From Acholeplasmatales bacterium (GTDB taxonomy: Bacteria > Bacillota_I > Bacilli_A > Acholeplasmatales > Anaeroplasmataceae): a stretch of DNA of 6,180 nt. Each line of letters opens with the position of its first letter. The stretch's first letter is position 1. Under the pieces are notes generated by a model. It was not told the origin of the DNA, made no database searches, and was given only the letters and a program-made list of their open reading frames with translations. The stretch spans positions 1-6,180 of the forward strand of contig JAFPIE010000024.1 of the NCBI GenBank assembly GCA_017388605.1. Reading direction: 5' to 3'. This document shows, one piece after another, positions 1-5,814 of this stretch. The position numbers and the translations under genes are program-made.

Positions 1-31
1 AGTGCTGATTTACTTTCTAAGTCAAACAAAA

Positions 32-62
32 AGAGGAATAGCCCGGGTTTGGTCAATCCTCT
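32..62 (+). other. Intron stem-loop upstream of domain V
   Basis: AGAGGA (32-37) pairs with TCCTCT (57-62). A shorter inner helix, GCC (41-43) with GGT (51-53), sits above two mismatches and encloses a 7-base loop. It probably belongs to domain III or to the 3' part of domain IV. Assignment needs the full intron. Confidence 0.5.
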
Positions 63-67
63 ATTGT

Positions 68-82
68 ACTACCTTAGGTAGT
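68..82 (+). other. Short intron hairpin, possible domain IV remnant
   Basis: ACTACC (68-73) and GGTAGT (77-82) form a perfect 6-bp stem with a TTA loop, 20 bases before domain V. If this were the whole of domain IV the intron would be ORF-less. It could equally be a sub-hairpin of a larger, ORF-containing domain IV whose other strand is off the window. Confidence 0.5.
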
Positions 83-102
83 TTGTGAATAATATAAACG
101 TA

Positions 103-133
103 GCGCCGTATACGAGACCCGTACGTACGGTGC
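103..133 (+). ncRNA. Group II intron domain V
   Basis: GCGCCGTA (103-110) pairs with TACGGTGC (126-133), including one G-U wobble. TACG (111-114) pairs with CGTA (120-123), and CG (124-125) is the characteristic two-base bulge. The catalytic triad is CGC at 104-106. By my pairing the terminal loop is five bases (AGACC, 115-119) rather than a clean GNRA tetraloop. Domain V forms the metal-binding active site of the ribozyme and is the most conserved part of the intron family. Confidence 0.88.
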
Positions 134-136
134 AAC

Positions 137-171
137 GGGAGGGGCGAAGAATTATTTTCTTTCCTCTACCC
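137..171 (+). ncRNA. Group II intron domain VI with branch-point A168
   Basis: GGG (137-139) pairs with CCC (169-171), AGGGG (140-144) pairs with CCTCT (163-167) using one G-U, and AAGAA (147-151) pairs with TTCTT (157-161), leaving a five-base loop. A168 is left unpaired on the 3' strand, seven bases from the proposed intron end, where the lariat branch-point adenosine is expected. Confidence 0.82.
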
Positions 172-173
172 TA

Positions 174-413
174 TTATTGATTATCTTTAATTTCTTTTAG
201 ATAATCTAATAAATCTTCCACATATTCCTTTTGTAAAACCATATCCTCTTTGATTTCAAAATAATCAAAAAGAACATCCTCTCCAAGCTCCTTAACTAAG
301 GTATTAATTTCTAATACCTCATCATCACTTGCTAAATCCTCTTTTTTATAGAAGGACTTAAACCAATCCTTATTTTCTGCTAAATTTAATGCTTCATCAT
401 ACGTTAAAATCAT
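174..413 (-). CDS. Small acidic protein of unknown function (79 aa)
   Basis: I do not recognise this protein. It is short, soluble, rich in Asp/Glu and Lys, predicted mostly helical, and has no signal peptide, membrane segment or cysteine. The C-terminal 20 residues (EYVEDLLDYLKEIKDNQ region) look like an amphipathic helix. The ATG is supported by AGGTGA on the minus strand (complement of 418-423) a few bases upstream and by an extended -10 promoter further up. It is divergent from the transporter operon. Its TAA stop lies at 176-174 and its final base coincides with the proposed last base of the group II intron. The natural C-terminus may therefore be intact, or may have been altered by intron insertion in antisense orientation. 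It is a plausible real gene because start, ribosome site and promoter line up. Confidence 0.65.
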   Translation of the reverse strand: MILTYDEALNLAENKDWFKSFYKKEDLASDDEVLEINTLVKELGEDVLFDYFEIKEDMVLQKEYVEDLLDYLKEIKDNQ

Positions 414-429
414 AATATCACCTAAAGTG

Positions 430-438
430 ATTATAGCA
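430..438 (-). promoter_or_regulatory. Extended -10 promoter for the 79-aa gene
   Basis: On the minus strand the bases read TGCTATAAT, a perfect TATAAT hexamer (complement of 430-435) with the TGn extension (436-438). It lies about 17 bases upstream of the ATG. No good -35 hexamer is visible around 453-458, which is normal for extended -10 promoters. The short distance leaves only a very short leader. Confidence 0.6.
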
Positions 439-480
439 TAAATCTTATGAATAGTTTTAAAAAATAATAAATTTAATTGA

Positions 481-499
481 ATAGATATTTCATATCTAT
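481..499. promoter_or_regulatory. Perfect palindrome, candidate operator of chrA
   Basis: ATAGATAT (481-488) and ATATCTAT (492-499) form a perfect 8-bp inverted repeat around a TTC spacer. It covers the place where the -35 contact of the chrA promoter would be and ends five bases before the -10 hexamer. A dimeric repressor bound here would block transcription of the operon. No T-tract follows, so it is not a terminator. No regulator gene is present in the window. Confidence 0.5.
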
Positions 500-501
500 C
501 G

Positions 502-510
502 TGATATAAT
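502..510 (+). promoter_or_regulatory. Extended -10 promoter of the transporter operon
   Basis: TGATATAAT contains TATAAT (505-510) preceded by the TGn extension. The 17-bp-spaced position upstream (482-487, TAGATA) is a poor -35 and lies inside the palindrome. The start of transcription would be near 517, giving a leader of about 25 bases. Confidence 0.65.
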
Positions 511-541
511 AGAAAAGAAATTTTAAGGAAAGGAGTACATC

Positions 542-2023
542 ATGGAGCTTATACAATTATTTTTCATTTTCTTCAAGCTTGGAATTGTAAATTTTGGTGG
601 TGGATATGCATTATTCCCACTTCTTGAAAGAGAATTCGTAACGAAAAGAAAATGGGTAACCAACCAAGAGCTTGCAGATTACTATGCAGTAGGGCAATGT
701 ACTCCTGGAGCATTCGCTGTAAATATCTCCACCTTCTTAGGTATAAGAAGAAAAGGTATCATTGGTGGTATTGTTGCAACCTTAGGTTTTGTTTTCCCTG
801 CATTTATTATTATTTTTGTTATTGCATCCTTACTTACCAATTTTTCATCGAATGAATATGTAAGAAATGCCTTAGCTGGTATAAGAATATGTGTATTCTT
901 TTTAATTATTTATGCCATAATGAAATTATCAAAATCAGCAATTAAGGATGTACCTGCAGGATTACTTGCAGGGGCTATTGCCATATCTGCAATAGCTATT
1001 GATATTATTCCATTATATGTATATGTCATATTAGCTGCTATTTTTGGACTTGTTGTATCCTTTATAAGAGAACGTAAAAAGAAGAATAAGAGGGAAGAAA
1101 AAGAAAAGATAGAAGTTAAAAAAGAATCCATAAAGAAGGATTATAAGAAGCCATTAAAATCTATTGGAATCGCCTTAGGCGGATTCCTTGTAGGTATTTC
1201 TTTAGGATTAGTAGGATGCTTATCCTTTATATTTATTAAGAATAAAAAATATAGAGAAGGATTATTATCCGCTATTATTCTATGGCTCATTTTTATCTTT
1301 GGAATTATTATAAGGATTTCTTTAAATTCTACCTTAGTCTTTGAGGTGTTCTTCCAATTCTTTAAGGTTGGCTTCCTAGCCTTTGGTGGTGGTCTTGCGA
1401 CGATACCATTCCTAAATGAATTATCCTTATCTACGAATTGGTTTAGTCTAACTGATTTAGCAAATATGCTTGCGGTATCAGAATCTACTCCTGGTGCTAT
1501 GGGTATTAATATGTCTACTTATGTAGGATATACTGTATTTAATACACATTTTAATCATTTAGGATTATCCTTCTTAGGCTCTATGGTATCTACCTTAGGT
1601 CTTGTTACTCCATCGATTATTGTAATATTCTTTGTATCCTTATTCTTGGATAAGTTTAAGGATAATAAATATGTAAATTGGATATTTTATGGTTTAAGAG
1701 CAGCATCCATTGGCTTAATCTTTGCTGCAGTATATTCTGTACTTAAGGTATCCTTATTCAATCAATATTTAGATTCGAATGAAAATATGGTAAATGCCGT
1801 TTATTATTCCTTTAATTTAGCATTTAGCCATGTAGATGGATTTATTGATTTCTTTAGAGCAATAGGACAGTTTATCTATCTATTATTTAATTTTAAGGCA
1901 GTACTTGTAGGTGTTATATTTGCACTTGCCATCTTTGGATTCAAGAAGCATCCTATCCTATATATTGCTTTTGCTGCATTCATTGGTATTTGCTTTCAAA
2001 TGTATGCGCCTATTTATATTTAA
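542..2023 (+). CDS. chrA: Two-domain CHR-family chromate/anion transporter
   Basis: This is a membrane transporter of the CHR (chromate ion transporter) family, 493 aa. Characterised members export chromate; many gut anaerobe homologues have no tested substrate, so chromate is inference. The protein contains two homologous halves in tandem. Half 1 (about residues 1-175) shows FGGGYA at 18-23 and GQCTPGAFAVN at 51-61. Half 2 (about 265-493) shows FGGGLA at 281-286, SESTPG at 313-318 and GINMSTYVGY at 321-330. Both halves have the FFK-G-NFGGG-like opening, several hydrophobic membrane segments and a conserved glycine-proline segment. A very basic and acidic linker (about 176-206) is followed by two extra hydrophobic stretches (207-232, 240-259) before half 2. 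In many Bacillota these halves are separate short genes (for example ywrA/ywrB of Bacillus subtilis). AAGGAAAGGAG (525-535) lies six bases before the ATG. It is the first gene of the operon. Confidence 0.9.
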   Translation: MELIQLFFIFFKLGIVNFGGGYALFPLLEREFVTKRKWVTNQELADYYAVGQCTPGAFAVNISTFLGIRRKGIIGGIVATLGFVFPAFIIIFVIASLLTNFSSNEYVRNALAGIRICVFFLIIYAIMKLSKSAIKDVPAGLLAGAIAISAIAIDIIPLYVYVILAAIFGLVVSFIRERKKKNKREEKEKIEVKKESIKKDYKKPLKSIGIALGGFLVGISLGLVGCLSFIFIKNKKYREGLLSAIILWLIFIFGIIIRISLNSTLVFEVFFQFFKVGFLAFGGGLATIPFLNELSLSTNWFSLTDLANMLAVSESTPGAMGINMSTYVGYTVFNTHFNHLGLSFLGSMVSTLGLVTPSIIVIFFVSLFLDKFKDNKYVNWIFYGLRAASIGLIFAAVYSVLKVSLFNQYLDSNENMVNAVYYSFNLAFSHVDGFIDFFRAIGQFIYLLFNFKAVLVGVIFALAIFGFKKHPILYIAFAAFIGICFQMYAPIYI

Positions 2024-2034
2024 GGAGAGATATT

Positions 2035-2610
2035 ATGCACATATTTGGACATTTAAGGACAATTACAAAGCATCATAATAGAGTCATGAAATATTGCTTC
2101 AAATGTGGGCTATATTTTCAAGGCTTTTTCCATGATTTATCGAAATTATCGATTACGGAATTTTTTAATGGTGCGAAATACTATACAGGTACTAAAAGTC
2201 CTCACTTTAAAGAAAGAGAGGCAAAAGGCTATAGTGAAGCATGGATGCATCACAAGGGTAGAAACAAGCATCATGTCGATTACTGGATGGATGATAATGT
2301 TATGAACCACAGGGTAGAGCCAGTCGATATGCCCAATCGTTATTTGGCAGAATCCATTTGTGACAGGTTAGCCGCAACAGAAATCTACAATGGTAAAAAC
2401 AGTAAAAAGGATGGAGCCTTAAATTATTTTTATAAGGAAGCATCCCACCTACCTATGACAAAATCTACTCATGACAGGTTAGAATATTTATTGAAATATT
2501 ATGTCTATAAGGGACCTAAGGCTTTATTTAAATTCATGAAGAAGAATATGAGAAATAAGAAAACAGAAATTCCAATGGAGGAGTCTTTTGATGAGAGAAT
2601 TGAAGATTAA
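2035..2610 (+). CDS. DUF5662 family protein with HD-like motifs
   Basis: This 191-aa soluble protein resembles the DUF5662 family, common in Bacillota and without an established function. Visible motifs in order are: paired His 13-14, HDLSK (33-37), the H-rich segment W70[10 protein letters not shown] (71-80), and [16 protein letters not shown] (99-114) with Asp110. The spacing of His, His-Asp, His and Asp along predicted helices recalls metal-dependent HD-domain phosphohydrolases, so a nucleotide or phosphate-ester hydrolase is a reasonable guess, not a demonstrated activity. I start at ATG 2035 rather than an in-frame ATG at 1990, because AAGGAGAG (2022-2029) sits at proper distance and the upstream start would lie deep inside chrA. 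The chrA stop (2021-2023) overlaps this ribosome site, which suggests coupled translation. The basic C-terminal tail (about 164-180) is followed by an acidic end. Confidence 0.82.
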   Translation: MHIFGHLRTITKHHNRVMKYCFKCGLYFQGFFHDLSKLSITEFFNGAKYYTGTKSPHFKEREAKGYSEAWMHHKGRNKHHVDYWMDDNVMNHRVEPVDMPNRYLAESICDRLAATEIYNGKNSKKDGALNYFYKEASHLPMTKSTHDRLEYLLKYYVYKGPKALFKFMKKNMRNKKTEIPMEESFDERIED

Positions 2611-2839
2611 TGGTATTTATAAGCATTTTAAGGGGGATTATTATTTAGTCATCGATGTTGCTTATGATTCTGAGACAAAGGAAGAATATGTTGTATATAG
2701 AAGATTATATGGAGATATGTCCTTATGGATTAGAAAGAAGGATATGTTTTTAAGTGAGGTTGACCATAAAAAATATCCTAATGTAAGTCAAAAATATCGC
2801 TTTGAGCTACAGGATATAAAAAGTGTGGTGGAAAGATGA
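2591..2839 (+). CDS. DUF1653 domain protein (82 aa)
   Basis: This small single-domain protein matches the DUF1653 pattern: G-x-Y-x-H-F-K-G near the N-terminus (residues 8-15, then DYYLV 16-20), a central VVYRRLYGD (34-42) strand pair, WIRKKDMF (46-53), and the closing [12 protein letters not shown] (60-71). The family is a small beta-rich fold of unknown function; it usually stands alone or with unrelated enzymes. The ATG at 2591 is preferred to the TTG at 2588 because GGAGGAG (2577-2583) is seven bases upstream of the ATG and too close to the TTG. The gene overlaps the DUF5662 gene by 20 bases in another frame, a sign of translational coupling. It ends in TGA, which argues against reassigned TGA in this organism. 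Confidence 0.85.
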   Translation: MRELKINGIYKHFKGDYYLVIDVAYDSETKEEYVVYRRLYGDMSLWIRKKDMFLSEVDHKKYPNVSQKYRFELQDIKSVVER

Positions 2840-3216
2840 CCTGTATAACTGCATTTAAAATTAATATTGCAAGAATTAATGATGATGAAATGTATGAAAT
2901 CATTGATCTTATTGGTGTTGAACCAGGAATTACAGAGCAATTCCTATATTATGGACTTTTAAAAAAGGATACAGAGGATGAGGATTTTAAATTATACGAT
3001 TTATTACATGAAACCCTATCCATTTTATATCCTAAGAAGGAAATATTAAAAAAGCTAATTAATATTTACCCAATATCTTATATCGTAGATGTAAAATTTT
3101 CTAATATCGAAGAGGAAATAGAAAGAAATACCTCCTTTACGATTGGAGAGGAAGCAAAGGAATTCATTTCCTATCTAGATTGCTATTACAATTTAAATAA
3201 TGGGTATTTCGAATAG
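2836..3216 (+). CDS. DUF4279-like protein (126 aa)
   Basis: The start codon overlaps the stop of the DUF1653 gene as ATGA, so it is probably translated by re-initiation; the upstream GGTGG (2827-2831) is a modest ribosome site. The product is soluble and acidic. The N-terminal strand-helix ([20 protein letters not shown], 5-24), followed by LIGVEPG (25-31), and a C-terminal segment with strand VDVKFSN (84-90) and helix [10 protein letters not shown] (105-114), resemble the DUF4279 family, whose members are small alpha/beta proteins of unknown function often found near immunity or housekeeping genes. The match is by pattern only and is less sure than the neighbours. It closes the operon: its TAG stop lies at the base of the terminator stem. 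Confidence 0.7.
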   Translation: MTCITAFKINIARINDDEMYEIIDLIGVEPGITEQFLYYGLLKKDTEDEDFKLYDLLHETLSILYPKKEILKKLINIYPISYIVDVKFSNIEEEIERNTSFTIGEEAKEFISYLDCYYNLNNGYFE

Positions 3217-3242
3217 CACAGCTTTGCTGTGTTTTTCTTTTT
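3215..3242 (+). terminator. Rho-independent terminator of the chrA operon
   Basis: CACAGC (3217-3222), a TTT loop and GCTGTG (3226-3231) form a perfect stem, extendable by one G-U and one A-T pair at the base. It is followed by TTTTTCTTTTTTC. The stem begins within the stop codon of the DUF4279-like gene. Confidence 0.9.
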
Positions 3243-3244
3243 TC

Positions 3245-3273
3245 TTGAAGTATATTTATAAAAGTTATATAAT
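3245..3273 (+). promoter_or_regulatory. Strong sigma-A type promoter for the 167-aa gene
   Basis: TTGAAG (3245-3250) and a perfect TATAAT (3268-3273) are separated by exactly 17 bases. Transcription would start near 3280, giving a leader of about 30 bases. It begins directly after the T-tract of the preceding terminator, so the next gene is an independent unit. Confidence 0.8.
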
Positions 3274-3311
3274 TAAATAAATAGCTTGCGATACAAAAAG
3301 AGGTGGTATTT

Positions 3312-3815
3312 ATGAAGGTTTTAAAAACAGCCAATGAGCTTAGATTAGAGCATATGCAAATGTATTTTGGTAAAAGAGAAGAATTTAAAATTGAACTACC
3401 ATTAGATTCTATAATTGTTCATGATGTTATAGAGGAAATCAATAAAAAGCTGAATGAGGATTTAGAAACAGAGCTTTTATTAATGGAAAATACAGATATA
3501 GATAGAAATCTATATTCCTTCTTAAGAACCTTTGATGTCTTAGAGGAGGGAATGAGCTTTAAGACATATTCTATCGATGGTATTGCAAAAAGAGAATTAA
3601 TCCTAGATGATGCTGCGAAAAAGATGGTTACAAGATTCCGTCTTGTAAGAAAGCCAATTAAGGACATGGAAATTTTTGCACTTACACCACTTACTAGTGT
3701 TTTACAGCATGGGGTTGTATATTATGATTTAGATGTATTAAATCAATATGTATTTGATATTGTTACATTCCTATGTAATCATGGATTTGCAACCGTAACG
3801 GATTTTGAAATTTAA
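3312..3815 (+). CDS. Conserved-looking protein of unknown function (167 aa)
   Basis: I do not recognise this protein. It is soluble, with no signal peptide or membrane segment. The sequence alternates predicted strands and helices: a helical start (6-18), FKIELPLDSIIV (25-36), a helix VIEEINKKLNEDLETELLLM (39-58), an R-rich strand KMVTRFRLVRKPI (104-116) and a hydrophobic C-terminal part (123-160). Single cysteine at 155. The ATG at 3312 is chosen over an in-frame GTG at 3303 because AGAGGTGG (3299-3306) covers the GTG and is correctly spaced for the ATG. The gene has its own promoter before it and a hairpin terminator five bases after its TAA, so it may be monocistronic. Nothing in the neighbours reveals its role. 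Confidence 0.82.
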   Translation: MKVLKTANELRLEHMQMYFGKREEFKIELPLDSIIVHDVIEEINKKLNEDLETELLLMENTDIDRNLYSFLRTFDVLEEGMSFKTYSIDGIAKRELILDDAAKKMVTRFRLVRKPIKDMEIFALTPLTSVLQHGVVYYDLDVLNQYVFDIVTFLCNHGFATVTDFEI

Positions 3816-3820
3816 AATAT

Positions 3821-3850
3821 GGACTTACCCTTTGGGTTAGTCCTTTTCTT
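3821..3850 (+). terminator. Hairpin terminator, possibly an attenuator
   Basis: GGACTTACCC (3821-3830) pairs with GGGTTAGTCC (3834-3843) in nine of ten positions (one T-T mismatch) across a TTT loop, followed by TTTTCTT. It terminates the 167-aa gene but stands only two bases after the T-tract from the GAGGAG of the debranching-enzyme gene, so downstream expression must come from readthrough or from a promoter inside the upstream gene. Confidence 0.82.
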
Positions 3851-3863
3851 TGAGGAGATTATT

Positions 3864-5804
3864 ATGTATAAGTTTACAAAAGAAGAATTAAAGGATTTTA
3901 AAATAAATAATGGAAAATGCTATTCTATGGCAAATGGAATAGGAGGATATTCCTCAGGGTCTATCATCAATTCCTTCAATAGAAAGCATTACGGTTATTT
4001 AATTGCATCATTAAAGGCTCCAGTCAATAGAATGATGATTTTAGGTAAAATCGATGAAAAAATAGGAAATACTAGCCTTGAATGTCAAGAATATGTAGAT
4101 TCTTTAGTTGATCATCATGATGCATTAGATGAATTTACTTATGATGCATATCCTACATTTACCTATAGGGGTAAGGATTTTGAAATTGTAAAAAGAATTG
4201 CTCCAGTCTATGGAGAAAATACAGTTGCTATTTCTTATATAGTTACATCTAAAATAGATACGACATTATCCTTAAAGCCTTTATTTAATTATAGAGACCA
4301 TGGAGATGCAAGCGATATAAAGGATTTAGAATTTGATAGTGAAATTAAGGATAATTTATATATTTTAACTCCAAAAAAGAATCAAGATTTAGATATTAAA
4401 TTCTATTTTAGTGATGGAAAAATAATAGAGAATCTAGAAAAATATACAAAGGGCTTATATTATCAATATGATTTTGAAACAGGGGATGATAGAATTGATC
4501 ACTACTATACTCCTATTTCTATATCTATTGATTTAAAAAAGAATGAAAAGAAGATGATTTCTATCATCTGCTCTATCGAAAAAGAATTTTCTTTGAGAGC
4601 AGATGAAATCATTAAGAATTACAAGGAAAGAATCGATTCTTTGAAAAAGAAATCAGGATTAACAGATGAGCTTGCCTTAAATTTAGTTTGGAGTAGTGAT
4701 TCCTTTATTACAAAAAGAGAATCTACAAAGCTAAAAACCATTCTTGCAGGTCTTCCTTGGTTTACGGATTGGGGAAGAGATACCATGATTGCCTTTACTG
4801 GCTTAACCTTAGTTACTAAAAGATTTGATGAGGCTAAGGAAATCTTAAAGAGCTTTGCGATTTATGAAAAGAATGGATTAATTCCGAATATGTTCCCAGA
4901 TGATGGCTCTAAGCCTATGTATAATACAGTAGATGCCTCCTTATGGTATTTTTATGCATGCTATAAGTATATTGAATATACAGGGGATAAAAAATTCATT
5001 TTAGAAGAAATTTATCCTACCTTACAAAATATTATTTATGCCTATAGCCATAAGACAGATAACAATATCCATATGGATACAGATAGCTTAATTGCTTGTG
5101 GAGATAAGGATACTCAAATTACTTGGATGGATGTAAAAACCAATGGTATTGCCGTTACTCCAAGATTTGGTAAGCCCGTTGAAATTAATGCCTTATGGTA
5201 TAATGCATTAAGAATTATGGATGAATTAAGTAAGGATGCAAATGATCCTACAAATTATTTAGAAATGTCCCTAGCGGTTAAAAAATCCTTCAATGAGAAA
5301 TTCTATTGCAAGGAAACAGGCTGCTTATATGATACAATTGATCCATACGATAGTAAGGTTAGACCAAATCAATGCTTCGCATTATCCTTACCATTTAAGG
5401 TTGTAGATGAGAATAATATTCATAGTATTTTTGATTGTATTACTAAGGAATTATATAATGTTTATGGCTTAAGAAGCTTATCTATAAATGATAAGGAATT
5501 TAAGCCAAAATATGAAGGATCTCTATGGGATAGAGATATGGCATATCATATGGGGACAACCTGGGGTTGGCTAATTGGTACTTATTTTGATGCTTATGCC
5601 TATGTAAATAAGAAGAATCCTAAGGTTAAGGATGAAATCAATGAAATGGCACATAAGTTTATAAAGCATTTAAATGAGGGCTGCTTAAATGGTATTGCAG
5701 AAATCTTTGATGGAGATATCGCAAATAGAACAAGAGGCTGCTATAACCAAGCATGGAGCGTTGGAGAATTATTAAGAAGCTATTATGAGAACGTATTAAA
5801 ATAG
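3864..5804 (+). CDS. Glycogen debranching enzyme, amylo-alpha-1,6-glucosidase type (GH133)
   Basis: This cytoplasmic enzyme would hydrolyse alpha-1,6 branch glucosyl units in glycogen or related alpha-glucans. It is 646 aa, the usual size for the archaeal/bacterial GH133 form. The N-terminal GDE_N-type beta domain (about 1-240) shows NGIGGYSSGS (24-33), RKHYGYL (40-46) and APVNRMM (52-58). The C-terminal (alpha/alpha)6 glucosidase domain (about 265-646) shows GLPWFTDWGRD (296-306), the segment from GLIPNMFPDDG (338-348) to NTVDASLWY (354-362), TWMD (420-423), GKPVEINALWYNALR (436-450), RPNQ (500-503), GLRSLS (535-540), EGSLWDRDMAYHMGTTWGW (551-569) and EIFDGD (613-618), then GCYNQAWSVGELLR (625-638). 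All expected acidic motif residues appear present. ATG 3864 is chosen over an in-frame ATG at 3819 because GAGGAG (3852-3857) is six bases upstream, and the longer form would translate through the terminator hairpin. No regulator is evident. Confidence 0.93.
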   Translation: MYKFTKEELKDFKINNGKCYSMANGIGGYSSGSIINSFNRKHYGYLIASLKAPVNRMMILGKIDEKIGNTSLECQEYVDSLVDHHDALDEFTYDAYPTFTYRGKDFEIVKRIAPVYGENTVAISYIVTSKIDTTLSLKPLFNYRDHGDASDIKDLEFDSEIKDNLYILTPKKNQDLDIKFYFSDGKIIENLEKYTKGLYYQYDFETGDDRIDHYYTPISISIDLKKNEKKMISIICSIEKEFSLRADEIIKNYKERIDSLKKKSGLTDELALNLVWSSDSFITKRESTKLKTILAGLPWFTDWGRDTMIAFTGLTLVTKRFDEAKEILKSFAIYEKNGLIPNMFPDDGSKPMYNTVDASLWYFYACYKYIEYTGDKKFILEEIYPTLQNIIYAYSHKTDNNIHMDTDSLIACGDKDTQITWMDVKTNGIAVTPRFGKPVEINALWYNALRIMDELSKDANDPTNYLEMSLAVKKSFNEKFYCKETGCLYDTIDPYDSKVRPNQCFALSLPFKVVDENNIHSIFDCITKELYNVYGLRSLSINDKEFKPKYEGSLWDRDMAYHMGTTWGWLIGTYFDAYAYVNKKNPKVKDEINEMAHKFIKHLNEGCLNGIAEIFDGDIANRTRGCYNQAWSVGELLRSYYENVLK

Positions 5805-5814
5805 TTGGTATATT

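Larger units (their letters stand above)
1..174 (+). mobile_element. Group II intron, 3' end only (left-truncated by window)
   Basis: This is the 3' tail of a self-splicing group II intron. The sequence shows a domain V hairpin with a CGC catalytic triad and the typical GCCGTATAC / GTACGTACGGT core, then a domain VI hairpin with a bulged A, then an AT 3' terminus. The probable last intron base is 174, because group II introns end in A-pyrimidine and the branch A lies 7 bases from that end. The stretch is visibly richer in G+C than the genes that follow. No reading frame through positions 1-100 is recognisable as the end of a reverse transcriptase/maturase, so I cannot say whether the intron encodes one further left or is ORF-less. 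The CGC triad fits class C-like introns, but the class is a guess without domain I. Confidence 0.85.

Noticed and set aside
1..88. Possible C-terminal end of an intron-encoded reverse transcriptase
   Set aside because: Frames open from the left edge stop at 79-81 and 86-88, but neither translation shows a maturase or endonuclease motif, and the region folds into intron stem-loops.
652..855. Plus-strand ORF in another frame of chrA
   Set aside because: Out-of-frame shadow of the first CHR domain, whose motifs are intact in the main frame.
910..1131. Minus-strand ORF inside chrA
   Set aside because: It mirrors the coding strand of a well-supported membrane protein, with no ribosome site or family resemblance.
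2105..2305. Plus-strand ORF inside the DUF5662 gene
   Set aside because: Out-of-frame shadow; no ribosome site and no recognisable sequence.
2588..2839. Reassigned TGA (Mycoplasma-type code)
   Set aside because: The DUF1653 gene ends naturally at TGA just at the next start codon, tryptophan is TGG, and no in-frame TGA occurs inside the other genes.
3217..3311. Riboswitch or leader RNA before the 167-aa gene
   Set aside because: The space is filled by a terminator and a promoter; the transcribed leader is only about 30 bases.
3419..3667. Minus-strand ORF opposite the 167-aa gene
   Set aside because: Low-complexity serine-rich translation typical of antisense shadows, and no promoter or ribosome site.
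3819..3863. N-terminal extension of the debranching enzyme from ATG 3819
   Set aside because: It would translate the terminator hairpin, lacks a ribosome site, and the ATG at 3864 has a well-placed GAGGAG.
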